This document shows, piece after piece, positions 11,722 to 24,200 of a stretch of DNA of 64,000 bases. Location: contig NC_091128.1 of NCBI RefSeq assembly GCF_040183065.1, positions 172,612,744-172,676,743 on the forward strand, given 5' to 3'. Each line of letters begins with the position of its first letter. Position 1 is the first letter of the stretch. The translations under genes were made by a program, and so were the position numbers. Source of the DNA: Periplaneta americana. Taxonomy: Eukaryota > Arthropoda > Insecta > Blattodea > Blattidae. The notes under the pieces were generated by a model. It did no database searches. It saw only the letters and a program-made list of their open reading frames with translations, and was not told the DNA's origin.

Positions 11722-12959
11722 TCTATTTATATATATAATTTGAACTGGTAATGGAAATTACGGGAAAACGGCTGAACGGATTTTAATAAATGGCCCCTCA
11801 TTTTGAAGCTTGGAACCCATAGTTTTTCGGAAAAGTAGTAGTTTCCAGTGAAATGTCAATTTTCCTACATAATTTTCCTATTTTCCAAAATCCATCTGTT
11901 GTCAGTTTTGAGAACTAATTTTATCGAATCACGGCCGACTTGATTGAATTTCAGAACAAAACACAAACTACAATAAACAATAGGCTATTACACGAAGGCC
12001 ATGTCCTGCAGGATTGCCGACATATTTAGAGCTCAATTCAATTTCTTATTAAAAACTGATTCTGCAGTGTATAACAATTTTCTGAGTACAGCTGTGTATT
12101 GGATATTCAAATCTACGAAACTTGAGGTGGTTTGATGACATTATCATTAGAAATTAAATATTATTATAGTTAATATCATGATGCATCTATTTTTCATTAA
12201 TTGCACATAATATTGATGCTATATTGATGACATGAAAGTGAAACGTTTTGAGGTTATATAAGTAAATGTAGAGAATATCTTAATTTAGATCTTCATTTCT
12301 ATAATTTACTGAGTGGCTGCTATATATAACTACAAAACTTAAGTAAGATGATAATATTGTTATTAAAAATCAAATATTTTTTAGCCCAGTGGGGTTGGGT
12401 CTTTTTCATATACTTAATGGCGGTGTAGTGTAGATATTGATATGTGTCATTGTCTTCAGTACTGGCTCGAGAGAGCGCAAAAATTACAGTTCCTAAGGAA
12501 AGATAAAAAGGTATTACTTACTGATAAAATAAGAGGCCTAGAAAATTTTGTAGTCTCCAGATCATTTCAGCAAGATCTCTTAGTAGGATAAAATGATTTT
12601 ACGCTCTACATTTCAAGTTCTACATGCAGCAGCTATACGAAAATGCTATTGTTCGAAAGCTTAGCAAACCTGACATTTTTTTAACTTTCGCCTACAATCC
12701 ACAATGACCTGAAATAGCTACTGCTATCGTCCTGACATTGATACTTGCGTTTTCGCGTTGAAACTCAAAAACTGAAGTTGGATAGGTTCAAGAGAAAGTA
12801 TTTGGCTTAAAAAATCCATTCAGAGGGAGTATGTTTCATTATTATGGAAGCAAATAACTATTAAAAAGACAAGTATTCTTCATTGAAAATAAATCTGAAA
12901 CATTTTTATTTGAACGTCTAACGAACTTAATTTGCAGCATTTGCTGCACAAGCCACTAG
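11722..12959 (+). mobile_element. Non-autonomous Helitron, 1238 bp (copy 1)
   Basis: It begins TCTATTTATATATATA directly after A and ends with a GCAGC-ATTT-GCTGC hairpin, eight bases, then CTAG before T. These match the Helitron 5' TC, 3' hairpin, CTRR and A/T target rules. A second copy at 39151-40298 has the same ends. No transposase is encoded. Compared with copy 2 it retains about 90 bp bounded by TGATGACAT repeats. Confidence 0.9.
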
Positions 12960-13861
12960 TTGTTTATAAACACAAGTTGATGACAATGAGATAAAAAAAA
13001 TATGACTTATTCATAGCATGCTGGAAGTGAAATAACACAATAAATAAGTAGGAAGAATGCTACAAAAAAATACCAACATAAAATATGATGATATTACTAC
13101 ATTCTGAACATTGGACTGCATGTGTTTCATCTTCCAAGAATGACAATGACGATTCCGCATAATTCAAATTTCCCGTTTTTGAGATGGCTGTTGGTTGTTT
13201 CGGCATAAAAATAACATTCTCCTATGACGGATCCATCTTGTGGACAACACTGTAATGTAAACTTTCATGTAGTTCAGATATTCTCCACCAGAATGCGTAA
13301 CCTACAATGACGCTTATCGTGCGCCATCTTCTATGAGAAAATTAAACTAAAATGTTCTTGTTTAGAGATTTATTATTAATTTTATTCATTAACAGTTCGA
13401 TAAACGAAGTTGAATTATTTGTAAAGATGCAACTAAAATCCTTCAGCTACATCTGTAGATAACATAGAAAAATGAATATTTTTTACAGTGAAATAAAACA
13501 CATTCAGCGATCGCAGTACCCAGTGATAAGAAAAATAACGAAACTCTTCCAATACGGTCAAATGCTGGCTGGTAAACAAACTATGAATTCGAACTGGAAA
13601 AGAAATAGCGAAAATAGTACGTTTACTATTAATATTCGAAATATGAAAATAAGTATTGTGATTCTAAAGTAAACGAAATTTACATGGAAAAAAGTTTCAG
13701 TCTTCCCTAATTACCAAAAAAATAGTTCCTGACTTCCTGTCTGTCAGCCTAATTGCAGCAGTGTGATTTATCTTTAACTATTGCACGGAATGTGTCATGT
13801 TATAGACTACGTACGGATGAATTCACCCGGGAATAACTGATGTGGAGTTTAACGCAATAAA
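12960..13861. other. AT-rich sequence, nothing recognised
   Basis: No coding or repeat structure could be supported between the Helitron and the 64-bp satellite. Confidence 0.4.
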
Positions 13862-15180
13862 ATAATCACGGTTTACTCCGAATCCGTTCAGTTATTTTGC
13901 TCTATGAGTATACAGAATAGTATACATGATCACGATTTACTCCGAATTTGGTCAGTTATTTTGCTCTATGAGTATACAGAATGGTACACATGATCACGAT
14001 TTACTCCGAATTCGGTCAGTTATTTTGCTCTATGAGTATACAGAATGGTACATCACGATTTACTCCGAATTCGGTCAGTTATTTTGCTCTATGAGTATAC
14101 AGAATAGTATACATGATCACGATTTACTCCGAATTCGGTCAGTTATTTTGCTCTACGAGTTATACAGAATAGTATACATGATCACGATTTACCCCGAATT
14201 CGGTCAGTTATTTTGCTCTATGAGTATTTAGAATAGTATACATGATCACGATTTACTCCGAATTCGGTCAGTTATTTTGCTCTATGAGTATACAGAATGG
14301 TACACATGATCACGATTTACTCCGAATTCGGTCAGTTATTTTGCTCTATGAGTATACAGAATAGTATACATGATCACGATTTACTCCGAATTCGGTCAGT
14401 TATTTTGCTCTATGGGTATACAGAATGGTACACATGATCACGATTTACTCCGAATTCGGTCAGTTATTTTGCTCTATGAGTATACAGAATGGTACACATG
14501 ATCACGATTTACTCCGAATTCGGTCAGTTATTTTGCTCTATGAGTATACAGAATGGTACACATGATCACGATTTACTCCGAATTCGGTCAGTTATTTTGC
14601 TCTATGAGTATACAGAATAGTATACATGATCACGATTTACTCCGAATTCGGTCAGTTATTTTGCTCTATGGGTATACAGAATGGTACACATGATCACGAT
14701 TTACTCCGAATTCGGTCAGTTATTTTGCTCTATGAGTATACAGAATAGTATACATGATCACGATTTACTCCGAATTCGGTCAGTTATTTTGCTCTATGGG
14801 TATACAGAATGGTACACATGATCACGATTTACTCCGAATTCGGTCAGTTATTTTGCTCTATGAGTATACAGAATGGTACACATGATCACGATTTACTCCG
14901 AATTCGGTCAGTTATTTTGCTCTATGAGTATACAGAATAGTATACATGATCACGATTTACTCCGAATTCGGTCAGTTATTTTGCTCTATGGGTATACAGA
15001 ATGGTACACATGATCACGATTTACTCCGAATTCGGTCAGTTATTTTGCTCTATGAGTATACAGAATGGTACACATGATCACGATTTACTCCGAATTCGGT
15101 CAGTTATTTTGCTCTATGAGTATACAGAATGGTACACATGATCACGATATACTCCGAATTCGGTCAGTCTATGAGTATTC
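13862..15180. repeat. 64-bp tandem satellite, about 20 copies
   Basis: The unit contains GATCACGATTTACTCCGAAT, TTATTTTGCTCTATG and GTATACAGAATGGTACACAT. Two main variants alternate, ending AGAATAGTATACAT or AGAATGGTACACAT. The GGGTATA variant (four times, from 14415 to 14990) always follows a unit ending AGAATAGTATACAT, which suggests multi-unit duplication. The first and last copies are diverged. Confidence 0.93.
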
Positions 15181-15189
15181 AGAATGCAA

Positions 15190-16029
15190 CTCTTCGTTCT
15201 GAAAAGGAATTTTAAAATATTACATGTGTTCAGAACAAATTTCTACCCATTTGAAGGACAAAACTATAATTCTTTCAATTATCATAATACACTGCCCTCT
15301 TAAATTGACTAAGCAATTAAATCAATTACTTTTTCAAAACACGCTATGAAATGTTTTATATGAAAGTTTTTTTGTCTAGAAAAGGAAGCAAAAACGAGCA
15401 AAATAGGCTAGTATTAAACTTTTTTGTTTGAAATGTCTCAAATAATAACCCCCTGATATTAATGACATTTCTTACGCTTCAGCCTGTATTTTCTCTACTT
15501 TCGGTACGGCTTAAAAACCAACTCACCTTAACATGTTGTTGATAAGTGAACACATTTTCACCGCTTCTCGGGTGCACAATCTCAAAGCGGGATCGTTACA
15601 GATATTGAAAGCATGGTCTCGGACATTTATGATATTATGATTGAGTAGTCCATTTTAGGCGTGGGCTGGAACTCGGGACCCAGGCAATAAAAGCACGACG
15701 CCCGGCAGTCTAATAAACGCCGTCGTAAAGCTGGCAGGGCGGCAAATTGGCTATTTTACTGCCGTACAATCAACAGATAGCTGCGTTGCCTGGCGACGCG
15801 ACGACTTTTCCATTACAAGATCTGCAGAGAGAGTACTGCGGCTTTTGCAAACACCGTTCACTCTTTAAACAACGAGACTTCCATTCTTACATTCTTATTA
15901 TATATTATATATTATATACTGTAGCAAGCAAATTCCATTTATAACACACTGCGCATGCTCAGTGCTATATATTATAACTGGAACTTGCAGTATTCAGGCG
16001 ACCCAAATTTTGTTTCTGAGTCTGTACAA
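15190..16029. other. Sequence with no recognised gene
   Basis: A moderately GC-rich part around 15640-15860 gives a 65-codon frame without recognisable family features. Nothing else could be supported. Confidence 0.35.
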
Positions 16030-16750
16030 TGTAATTAGACTATTTCGTTTATATGACGTCATTCCATTTTCGGCCAATGAAGTGTAATGAAATTTTGAAT
16101 TCCAACCAATCACAGCCATACATCGCGATAATTTGTGCAGCTTGATTTATCACTATCAATTTATGTTTTGTTTAGTCAGTGTCGTCAGCTGTTTCCAGTA
16201 AATCGATGAGAATGAATCCATAAAGCTCGAAATTCTACTTCCACATCTACAGTTTCATCTTCTAATCCCATATCCATTGTATCTAAAGAAAATAACACTC
16301 CTTCATAACAATTGTTAATTTCATTAGTGTATTAATCAGGTTATTTGTAATTATACTATAAAATGTTTAAATTAAATTATGATTTCAGCAGATAATGAAA
16401 ACGTATTTCTGTTATAATAACAAGATAAAAACGCAATACATATTATAATTACATTTTTAAACCTGTATTTCGCTTTTCTCAGTTGGCATTACTGAATAAC
16501 ATTCAATTTCTTTATTGCAGTAATCGATATTCATCTATTTCGACTTCACAATGTCTGCATAGGTTAAGTATTCATAAATATACAATTATTAACATTTTGT
16601 GAGCGAATTTTAGGGATATATTATTTACATTTCTATTTTATTCACGAAATAGTCCTAATAAATGTCACTCGAGGTCTGAGATTTCCCAAATAAAACCACT
16701 CGCTTCACTCGTGGATTTATCGGCAAATCTGAGGCCTCTTGTAACATTAC
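16030..16750. repeat. Dispersed repeat family X, copy 1
   Basis: From TTTATATGACGTCATT to ACATTACTATAG this matches 43623-45475 (minus an insertion there). Shared landmarks are TTTTCGGCCAATGAAGTG, CAATCACAGCCATACATCG and a terminal palindrome around CACTCGCTTCACTCGTGG. It has no coding capacity. The element class is unknown. Confidence 0.75.
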
Positions 16751-17179
16751 TATAGATAATTATTAACAATTTTGTATTTTATGTTTTGTTTTCATGTACT
16801 GTTTTAGTCACTAAGGCTCAGTTTCCCCAAGCTTTGTTAAATATTTAACATGTTGTTAGAGCAGTTTAACAGTAAACTTCACAGAAGAGATGTTTCATCA
16901 ACTATTGTTACTGCTAACATTATGTTAAATCCATTGTTAAATTAATATTTCATACCCCAGTTGTTAAATCCTTAACTTCCTGTTAGTATGAATTATGGAT
17001 GCCAGGGGACATACGTTACTAGGAGTATATCAAGATATATTTGGCATTGTTGAGTGCAGAAAAATAATCATAGAAGAAACGATATTGTAGAGTTATCAGA
17101 AAGTAACGACTTCAATGTGAGATGACTAATGACTTGTGGAAATATGTTATGTATCTAAAATATGAAAATTGAAAATAAT

Positions 17180-17566
17180 GTTAATGGTCGGTAATGTTGC
17201 GGCTGTACGCGCTATTCGGGCAGATCCATGGGCAGTAACCGTTGTCGCCACTGCTTCAACGAGATAGAAACTCTCGCCCACATTCTTGGGTCTTGCCCGC
17301 ATGGTGAGACATTGCGCAATGCCAGGCATCACAAAATCAGGTCCGCAATCGCAATCTTCGCGACAAGGGATATACCACCTATGAAGAAATCCATGCTCTA
17401 TCGGAAACAGGAAGCTGTCGGCGGGTTGATATATTAGTCTTTAACAACACAACAGGCTATATAATAGATCCTACTATCCGCTTCGAATTGAATACAACTC
17501 AACCGGAAGATGTCAACAATGAGAAGAATCAAATTTATGTTTCAACTGTTCCTTATTATTTAAATA
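17180..17566 (+). pseudogene. R2-like LINE C-terminal remnant (zinc finger and REL endonuclease)
   Basis: The plus strand encodes CRHCFNEIETLAHILGSC followed by an H, a CCHC-type finger. After a frameshift comes RRVDILVF and then IIDPTIRFE. The finger followed by a D-X12-D pair matches the restriction-like endonuclease of R2-type LINEs, which cuts the target site. At least two frameshifts break it. It ends where a Helitron-like end begins. Better-preserved relatives are at 62339 and 52264. Confidence 0.75.
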
Positions 17567-18041
17567 TTAGCTGAAAGCACCCGGCGTTGCACGGGTTTTC
17601 CTTTCTGCTTTTATTTTTAATTAAACTCGGAAACCTAACTATAGACAACCAAAACGAATTATCTTTACTAAGCTAAGATGAATCTTTACTTAACGTCACT
17701 TACATGAATTGATGAACTCCTTAGCGAAATGTCTGCCAGCGTTAACTCAATTTAAAACAGTTGTAAATCAGGCACCGAAAAGAAAACATGTCATCATGTG
17801 CCCGAAGTTCAACGGTTTTTTTAATTTATATATTTATTTGTTTTTATTTATTTATTCTGGTGTAGTTAGGACCATTAGGCCTTCTCTTCCACACCGCCAG
17901 AAATACAAATAAAATAATAGAAAAATCAAACTATGAACAAAGTAAAACCCAATGAAAATATGATTCCTTTTCCCCTTTCTGATCAGTTTCAGCATCGAAT
18001 CAATAATTATGTACATATATAATTTAATTTATATTGAAAGA
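17567..18041 (-). mobile_element. Possible Helitron
   Basis: On the minus strand the 3' end has an ACCCG/CGGGT hairpin, then GCTTTCAG and CTAA before T, fitting the Helitron rule. The 5' end is placed at A|TCTTTCAATAT (18041), but only by the TC rule, with no second copy to confirm it. Confidence 0.4.
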
Positions 18042-18997
18042 TCTTTTTACCCCTTGACCGCTGTACACCCAGTTATATCATACCCAGTTTTTGTTAATAT
18101 GACTTAGAAAACTATATCTCAGAAATTCAGAGTAGGTGCTAGAAGCACGATTACAAAAATATTTATTAATTTCTGCAAAGAGTTCAATCTTGAATCCTCT
18201 TTTGCCAAGAATGTTTCTCTGACAGCTCTAAAATATTCAATCTATCTTCTGAGAAATCACATAAAGTAAATTAATATAACAACAATAATTATTATATTTC
18301 TCACGAAAATGGTACGCATTTACTAATACTTGTATATTTGGTATACTTTGTCCTTCAGGTCAACCCCTATTTTAGGGGAAGTTTGTTTAAATTTAAAAAA
18401 ATTAGTCAGCATCACAATAAAATTATCTTCATTTTATAATCGTTCTGTTTGATCCTGGATAATTGAAAGTATCTTCGGACCCATATCATCAACTTTGGAA
18501 GTGAAAGTACCACAGTCAGTTTTCATACTTTTCGCTTTATCCCGTGTATTATTCTTCTTACAAGGGCGGATGATTTAGATAAATAATATTGTACAGTATT
18601 TCTCCCTTGTATTAATTTGGACTGCAGCTTACTGGGGCGGAGCAATGGGTTAGAGCGAAGAGGGGTTGGAGAAAAGAGATATTCTTCTTCCCTCTGGGAA
18701 AATAACAAATTGCACTCCATTATAACTACACCGCGAAGAGATGAATGTAGTTTTCCCTCAGGTCAGTACAGAATGTTTTTCACAGCGAACACACGCTCGT
18801 CTCTTCGTTCTCCACGAAGCTGTATTTATAGCTCCATGCCAACGCCAATAATTCTAACTTTATTCCCGTCTATACATATAAGAGTGTATATTTTGTTTCG
18901 TGTGTCAATATTTTCAACATGGAGCACTGTGAATTTCAGATATTGTATTTTAAAATTGAGAAAAAGTGCCACGAAAGTGTGTGTGGTTCTGAGAAAT
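18042..18997. other. Sequence with no recognised gene
   Basis: A 129-codon frame on the plus strand (18617-19006) shows no family features and runs to the border of the tRNA-like element. I do not regard it as a gene. Confidence 0.4.
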
Positions 18998-19008
18998 ACA
19001 ATGTGACG

Positions 19009-19462
19009 CGAATAATTTTGAGGGAAAAATTGTTCCGGGGCCGGGTATCGAACCCGGGATCTTTGGTTTAACGTACCAACGCTCTACCAACTGAGCTACC
19101 CGGGAACTCTACCAGACACCGATCCAATTTTTCCCTCTATATCCACAGACCTCAAAGTGGGCTGACAACCGTCAAGCAACCAACTTCGAGTGCACACTAA
19201 CTCCGTGTGACTTAAATTGTGGTTTTCTGTTAACGAACAGTGACGTGTATTATGCAAATCAAACTTTCAGGTATAACTCACTGTAAAGTTGATTTGAATA
19301 ATTTTGAGGGAAAAATTGTTCTGGGGCCGGGTAGCTCGGTTGGTAGGGCGTTGGTACGTTAAACCAAAGGTCCCGGGTTCGATACCCGGCCCCGGAACAA
19401 TTTTTCCCTCAAAATTATTCAAATCAACTTTACAGTGAGTTATACCTGAAAGTTTGATTTGC
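19009..19462. mobile_element. tRNA-like element, inverted arrangement, 11-bp duplication
   Basis: The direct repeat ACAATGTGACG (18998-19008, 19463-19473) brackets a 454-bp insert with two tRNA-like units in opposite orientation (minus about 19040-19110, plus about 19326-19396). Each folds as a cloverleaf with anticodon stem TTGGT/ACCAA, loop ACGTTAA and T-arm CCGGGTTCGATACCCGG. Arms ending CAATTTTTCCCTC extend the stem. Segment 19255-19330 is the complement of 19385-19462, so the right unit sits in the loop of a long hairpin. The monomer is the one found as a direct dimer at 37848-38419. Confidence 0.82.
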
Positions 19463-19479
19463 ACAATGTGACGTATTTA

Positions 19480-20750
19480 AAAACTACTAATATTTAATAT
19501 CTCCTATACTACTGTTATTGGTATCGACGATCTGTTTTCGCTAGATTTAAGGGCACCTGAAAGCTCACAGATCTAGCCTATAGACAATTAATATTAATAA
19601 ATGAATCGATAGCTGTATAGAAACATGAATTCAATTTTTATCGAAATTAAGTTAAAGTAGGCCTACTTATTTACTGTTAGGAGAAAAATTTGCAGTTTTT
19701 GTCCAGATTTTAAAAACTCTTTTTTCCCTGATTACTTGACATAAAATTAAGGATTTTCACACAAAATAAACCCCTCATATTTTTTTGGCGACAGGGGAGG
19801 GGGCAATTTTTTTAAAGCGAAAACTGAAATTTGTTTGTTTTAGTCCTCGACCCACAGTTTTTACGTTATAACAACATTTTTTTCGCTGTATTACTCCTAA
19901 AATAACATAGAATGAACTGTGAAAACAGTTTTTCCATATCTTATCCCAGTAAGGAAAAATGTAATTTTATTTCTTGAAAATTTCAAACGTAAAAATAAAA
20001 ATGTAAGATCTTGAAGTTTTAAATTAACTTTCATTAACGGTAGGACACTGTTTAGAGTTTGGCACTTAGCTACGTTAATCAGCTTCATTTCGGTGCAAGA
20101 ATAATGAAAATATCTCAATTCTAAGTGCACTTTGTGTTAACATTAGTGTTGTAAAATGCTGTAAAACTGAACGTGAATATCTCAAACACAGGAGTTTTAC
20201 TCACGTGTTATTATTTTATTTCGCGAGAACCAAAATGAATTCAGGTAAACAATGCGAACACATACACAATCCTTTTTGCACATGACCAGGTGATTTTGGC
20301 GAAAACCAAGGATGATAGTGCAGTCATCTGTCACGAAATTAAATAACCAATAAAAGAATGTAATATATAAATCTCAACAAAGAAAACAAAAAAAAAAATG
20401 GCAAAGATAGGAAAGAAACAAACAAAAATTTAACCATGTCCATGCTAGCATTATGATACATTTTTTAACTCGTCTTAAAGAGTGTAATTCATTGGAGATG
20501 GTTAAAATTATGTGGTGCTATTTTAAAAAGTGATGACGTCACTTGTATCTTGTACAAGAATGCAATTATATGAACCAAATGTCCATACTTACCCTAGCCC
20601 CTTGTTATAAAATAACTTCAAAAAATATTTTTAATTCCAGACTAACATAAAGATTATTTGAGGTGCAAAAGATAAATGGGACAACCTGTAGTATCAAAAT
20701 AGGCACTAAAATATTTAAGCGAAACATAGGCACTCAAAGCTTCAGGTAAA
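19480..20750. other. AT-rich sequence, nothing recognised
   Basis: No exon or transposon coding trace could be supported here. Confidence 0.4.
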
Positions 20751-20754
20751 TCAA

Positions 20755-21085
20755 GATTAGAAGAGGCACAGATGAGATTTTTTACGATCGTTGCTTGGTG
20801 TGACGAGAAGTGACAGAATTAAAAATGATGACAAACAAGAATTGAGAGAAGAGAATATAGTTGATGACAGTCGGAGATATCAGACACAATGAAGAGATCA
20901 TGTATTGAGAATAATTTCTTCAAGTTATCCTCGGCAAGCATTACTTTGCAAGCCGCTGAACATAGAGATGTCTGACGAACCGGGAGAAAATGGAAAGACC
21001 AATTTTAGCCTCGGAATAGGTCTTAAAGGCCTAATACTTGATTTGGAAGATGGTGAAATAAATAATTTTGTGAAACAAACGTACA
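20755..21085 (+). pseudogene. Decayed LINE C-terminal fragment
   Basis: Read through several frameshifts and stops, the plus strand gives pieces such as YPRQALLCKP, resembling the C-terminal part of LINE polyproteins (an intact relative would read RLPRQALLYKPxGxRxxGRPRxRW). It ends just before the 3' untranslated region of the receptor gene on the other strand. Confidence 0.5.
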
Positions 21086-21097
21086 GATGAAAATAAT

Positions 21098-21103
21098 TTT
21101 ATT
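21098..21103 (-). promoter_or_regulatory. Poly(A) signal AATAAA of the receptor gene
   Basis: AATAAA lies on the minus strand 64 bases after the stop codon (21168-21170) of the LGR-like gene. It would give a short 3' untranslated region. Confidence 0.7.
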
Positions 21104-21167
21104 TAAATGACAAAGATGTAAATTAGAATGACACGGAGTGGTCAGGGGAATGTGTTGTGATGTGCAT

Positions 21168-21271
21168 TCAGGTGTGGGCGGGATCCCGTGCCGGCAGCAT
21201 GGCGTACAGTCCGTTGTCTGCACGCCTGTCCACCGCGTTGCGGTTCGTGGACGAGCGGGACAGCTCCGTGT
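21168..21271 (-). CDS. LGR-like receptor, last coding exon (C-terminal tail)
   Basis: It encodes the end of the cytoplasmic tail, [16 protein letters not shown] through LPARDPAHT, then TGA. The acceptor is GCAG before ACACGGAG. The first two bases complete a GAC codon begun by the TM6-TM7 exon. The tail is short and Ser/Arg rich. Confidence 0.85.
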
Positions 21272-24200
21272 CTGCAACACAGCGGAACACCACATGATGC
21301 TCTGGAAATGAGAAGGCTACAGGCAAACTTTAACGGCTATTCATTTACCGCGTTCAATTCTGGAGATAGCTCAGCGAGTTCATTTTGTCACGCCCCTAAG
21401 CCTATCTGTAACCTATCCGTACAAAATGCTACCACCCTCACGACTAATCCGCATTTCAGTTTGGTTGATAGGCTTTCCCCTCTACTCACACTCTTTACCA
21501 TCCGTGAAGGGGAAGATGCTACTGTCCACCTTACTAACGTTCGACTAATTGACTTTGAACTTAGTGAAAATCCTTATTATTGAAAATGTTTACCGATAAT
21601 CTATATTTCGAAAATCTATACTAAGCGTTTGTATTTCATTTAATTGTTGTTTGTATCAACTGGCACATTAAAGAGTTACTGACAGCAGAAGATGAATGTT
21701 TTCTTCACCGCTAGTTGCTACTCTAAGCATACACGAGACAATCTACACTGTATCACTCCCCCCTAACTTCATAATACAAACTGACATTTCTTAATTTAAT
21801 TAATTATTAGTTCAAAATATTGTAAGAATGATACTAAAATATACTGAAACATGTAATTGTCAAACATCTGTGTCATTGTATTTTATATCCACTTATGTAC
21901 TTTATTTAATATTTTATTTTCTTGTGTATACAACTTGGGGGGTGCAGGTATAAGAGGTAACAGCTACCGATCTGTTACAGACGGACTCAGGGACAGTAGA
22001 AGGGGAAAGAAATACCTTAGCATCCTCTCAACTTGTATGAAATGTCGTTTAGTGAGATTCTGTGTCATTTCTTACCCTTCTTTTTAGATACTGATTCATG
22101 CAACCTAAAATATAGGCGGGTGGTGGTGGTGAAATGTCCTGAGATACCATATGTTCATCAAAGTAGATCCACTATATTTTAACAGACAACTAAATCTTAC
22201 AGTATGAAAAGAGTCGTGGAACCCTGGGAATGATTAGAATCGGGAGTTGCCGAAGTCTGATTTGGAATTATTTTTAGACTTCGAGTCGGAATTGGAATTT
22301 TTAGACTTCGAGTCGAAATTTGAATTTTTTGACTTGGATACGGAATTGGAATTTTTGGACTTCGTTTCGGAATTGGACTTTTCAGACTTCGAGTCGGAAT
22401 TGGACTTTTTAGAGTTGGATACGGAATTGGAATTTTTAGACTTCGCGTCGGAATTTGACTTTTTAGACTTCGAGTCGGAATTGGACTTTTTAGACTTCGA
22501 GTCGGAATTGGACTTTTTAGACTTCGAGTCGGAATTGGACTTTTTAGACTTCGAGTCGGAATTGGACTTTTTAGAGTTTGATACGGAATTGGAATTTTTC
22601 GACTTCGAGTCGAAATTGGAATTTTTAGATTTCCAGTCGGAATTGGACTTTTTAGACTTCGAGTCGGAATTGGACTTTTTAGACTTCGAGTCGGAATTGG
22701 ACTTTTTAGACTTCGAGTCGGAATTGGACTTTTTAGAGTTGGATAAGGAATTGGAATTTTTAGACTTCGATTCGGAATTTGACTCTTTAGACTTCCAGTC
22801 GGAATTGGACTTTTTAGATTTCCAGTCGGAATTGGACTTTTTAGACTTCGAGTCGGAATTGGACTTTTTAGACTTCGAGTCGGAATTGGACTTTTTAGAC
22901 TTCGAGTCGGAATTGGACTTTTTAGACTTCGAGTCGGAATTGGACTTTTTAGACTTCGAGTCGGAATTGGACTTTTTAGACTTCGAGTCGGAATTGGACT
23001 TTTTAGACTACGAGTCGGAATTGGACTTTTTAGAGTTGGATACGGAATTGGAATTTTTAGACTTCGATTCGGAATTTGACTCTTTAGACTTCCAGTCGGA
23101 ATTGGACTTTTTAGAGTTTGATACGGAATTGGAATTTTTCGACTTCGAGTCGAAATTGGAATTTTTAGATTTCCAGTCGGAATTGGACTTTTTAGACTTC
23201 GAGTCGGAATTGGACTTTTTAGACTTCGAGTCGGAATTGGACTTTTTAGACTTCGAGTCGGAATTGGACTTTTTAGACTTCGAGTCGGAATTGGACTTTT
23301 TAGACTTCGAGTCGGAATTGGACTTTTTAGACTTCGAGTCGGAATTGGACTTTTTAGACTTCGAGTCGGAATTGGACTTTTTAGACTTCGAGTCGGAATT
23401 GGACTTTTTAGAGTTGAATACGGAATTGGAAATTTTAGACTTCGATTCGGAATTTGACTCTTTAGACTTCCAGTCGGAATTGGACTTTTTAGGGTTTGAT
23501 ACGGAATTGGAATTTTTCGACTTCGAGTCGAAATTGGAATTTTTAGATTTCCAGTCGGAATTGGACTTTTTAGACTTCGAGTCGGAATTGGAATTTTCAG
23601 ACTTCGAGTCGAATTTGGAATTTTTTGACTTAGAGTCAGAAGTCGACTTTTTAGACTTCGAGTCGGAATTGGAATTTTTAAACTTGGATACAGAGTTGGA
23701 ATTTTTAGACTTGGATACGGAATTGGAATTTTTAGACTTCGAGTCGGAATTGGAATATTTAGATTTTGGGTACGGAGTTGGAATTTTTAGGCTTTCAGTT
23801 GGAATTGGAGTTTTCAGACTTCGAGTGGGAGCTGGAATTTTTAGACTTGGATACGGAATTGGAATTTTTAGACTTCTAATCGGAATTGGACTTTTTAGAT
23901 TTCCAGTCGGAATTGGAATATTTAAATTTGGACACAGAGTTGGAATTTTTAGGCTTTCAGTCGAAATTGGAATTTTTAGACCTCGAGTCGGAATTGGAAT
24001 TTTTAGACTTGGATACGGAATTGGAATTTTTAGATTTCCAATCGGAATTGGACTTTTTAAACTTCGAGTCGGAATTGGAATATTTAGATTTGGATAGGGA
24101 GTTGGAATTTTTATTATTTCAGTCGGAATTGGAATTTTCAGACTTCGTTTCGGAATTGGAATTTTTAGACTTGGATACGGAGTTGAAATTTTTAGACTTG

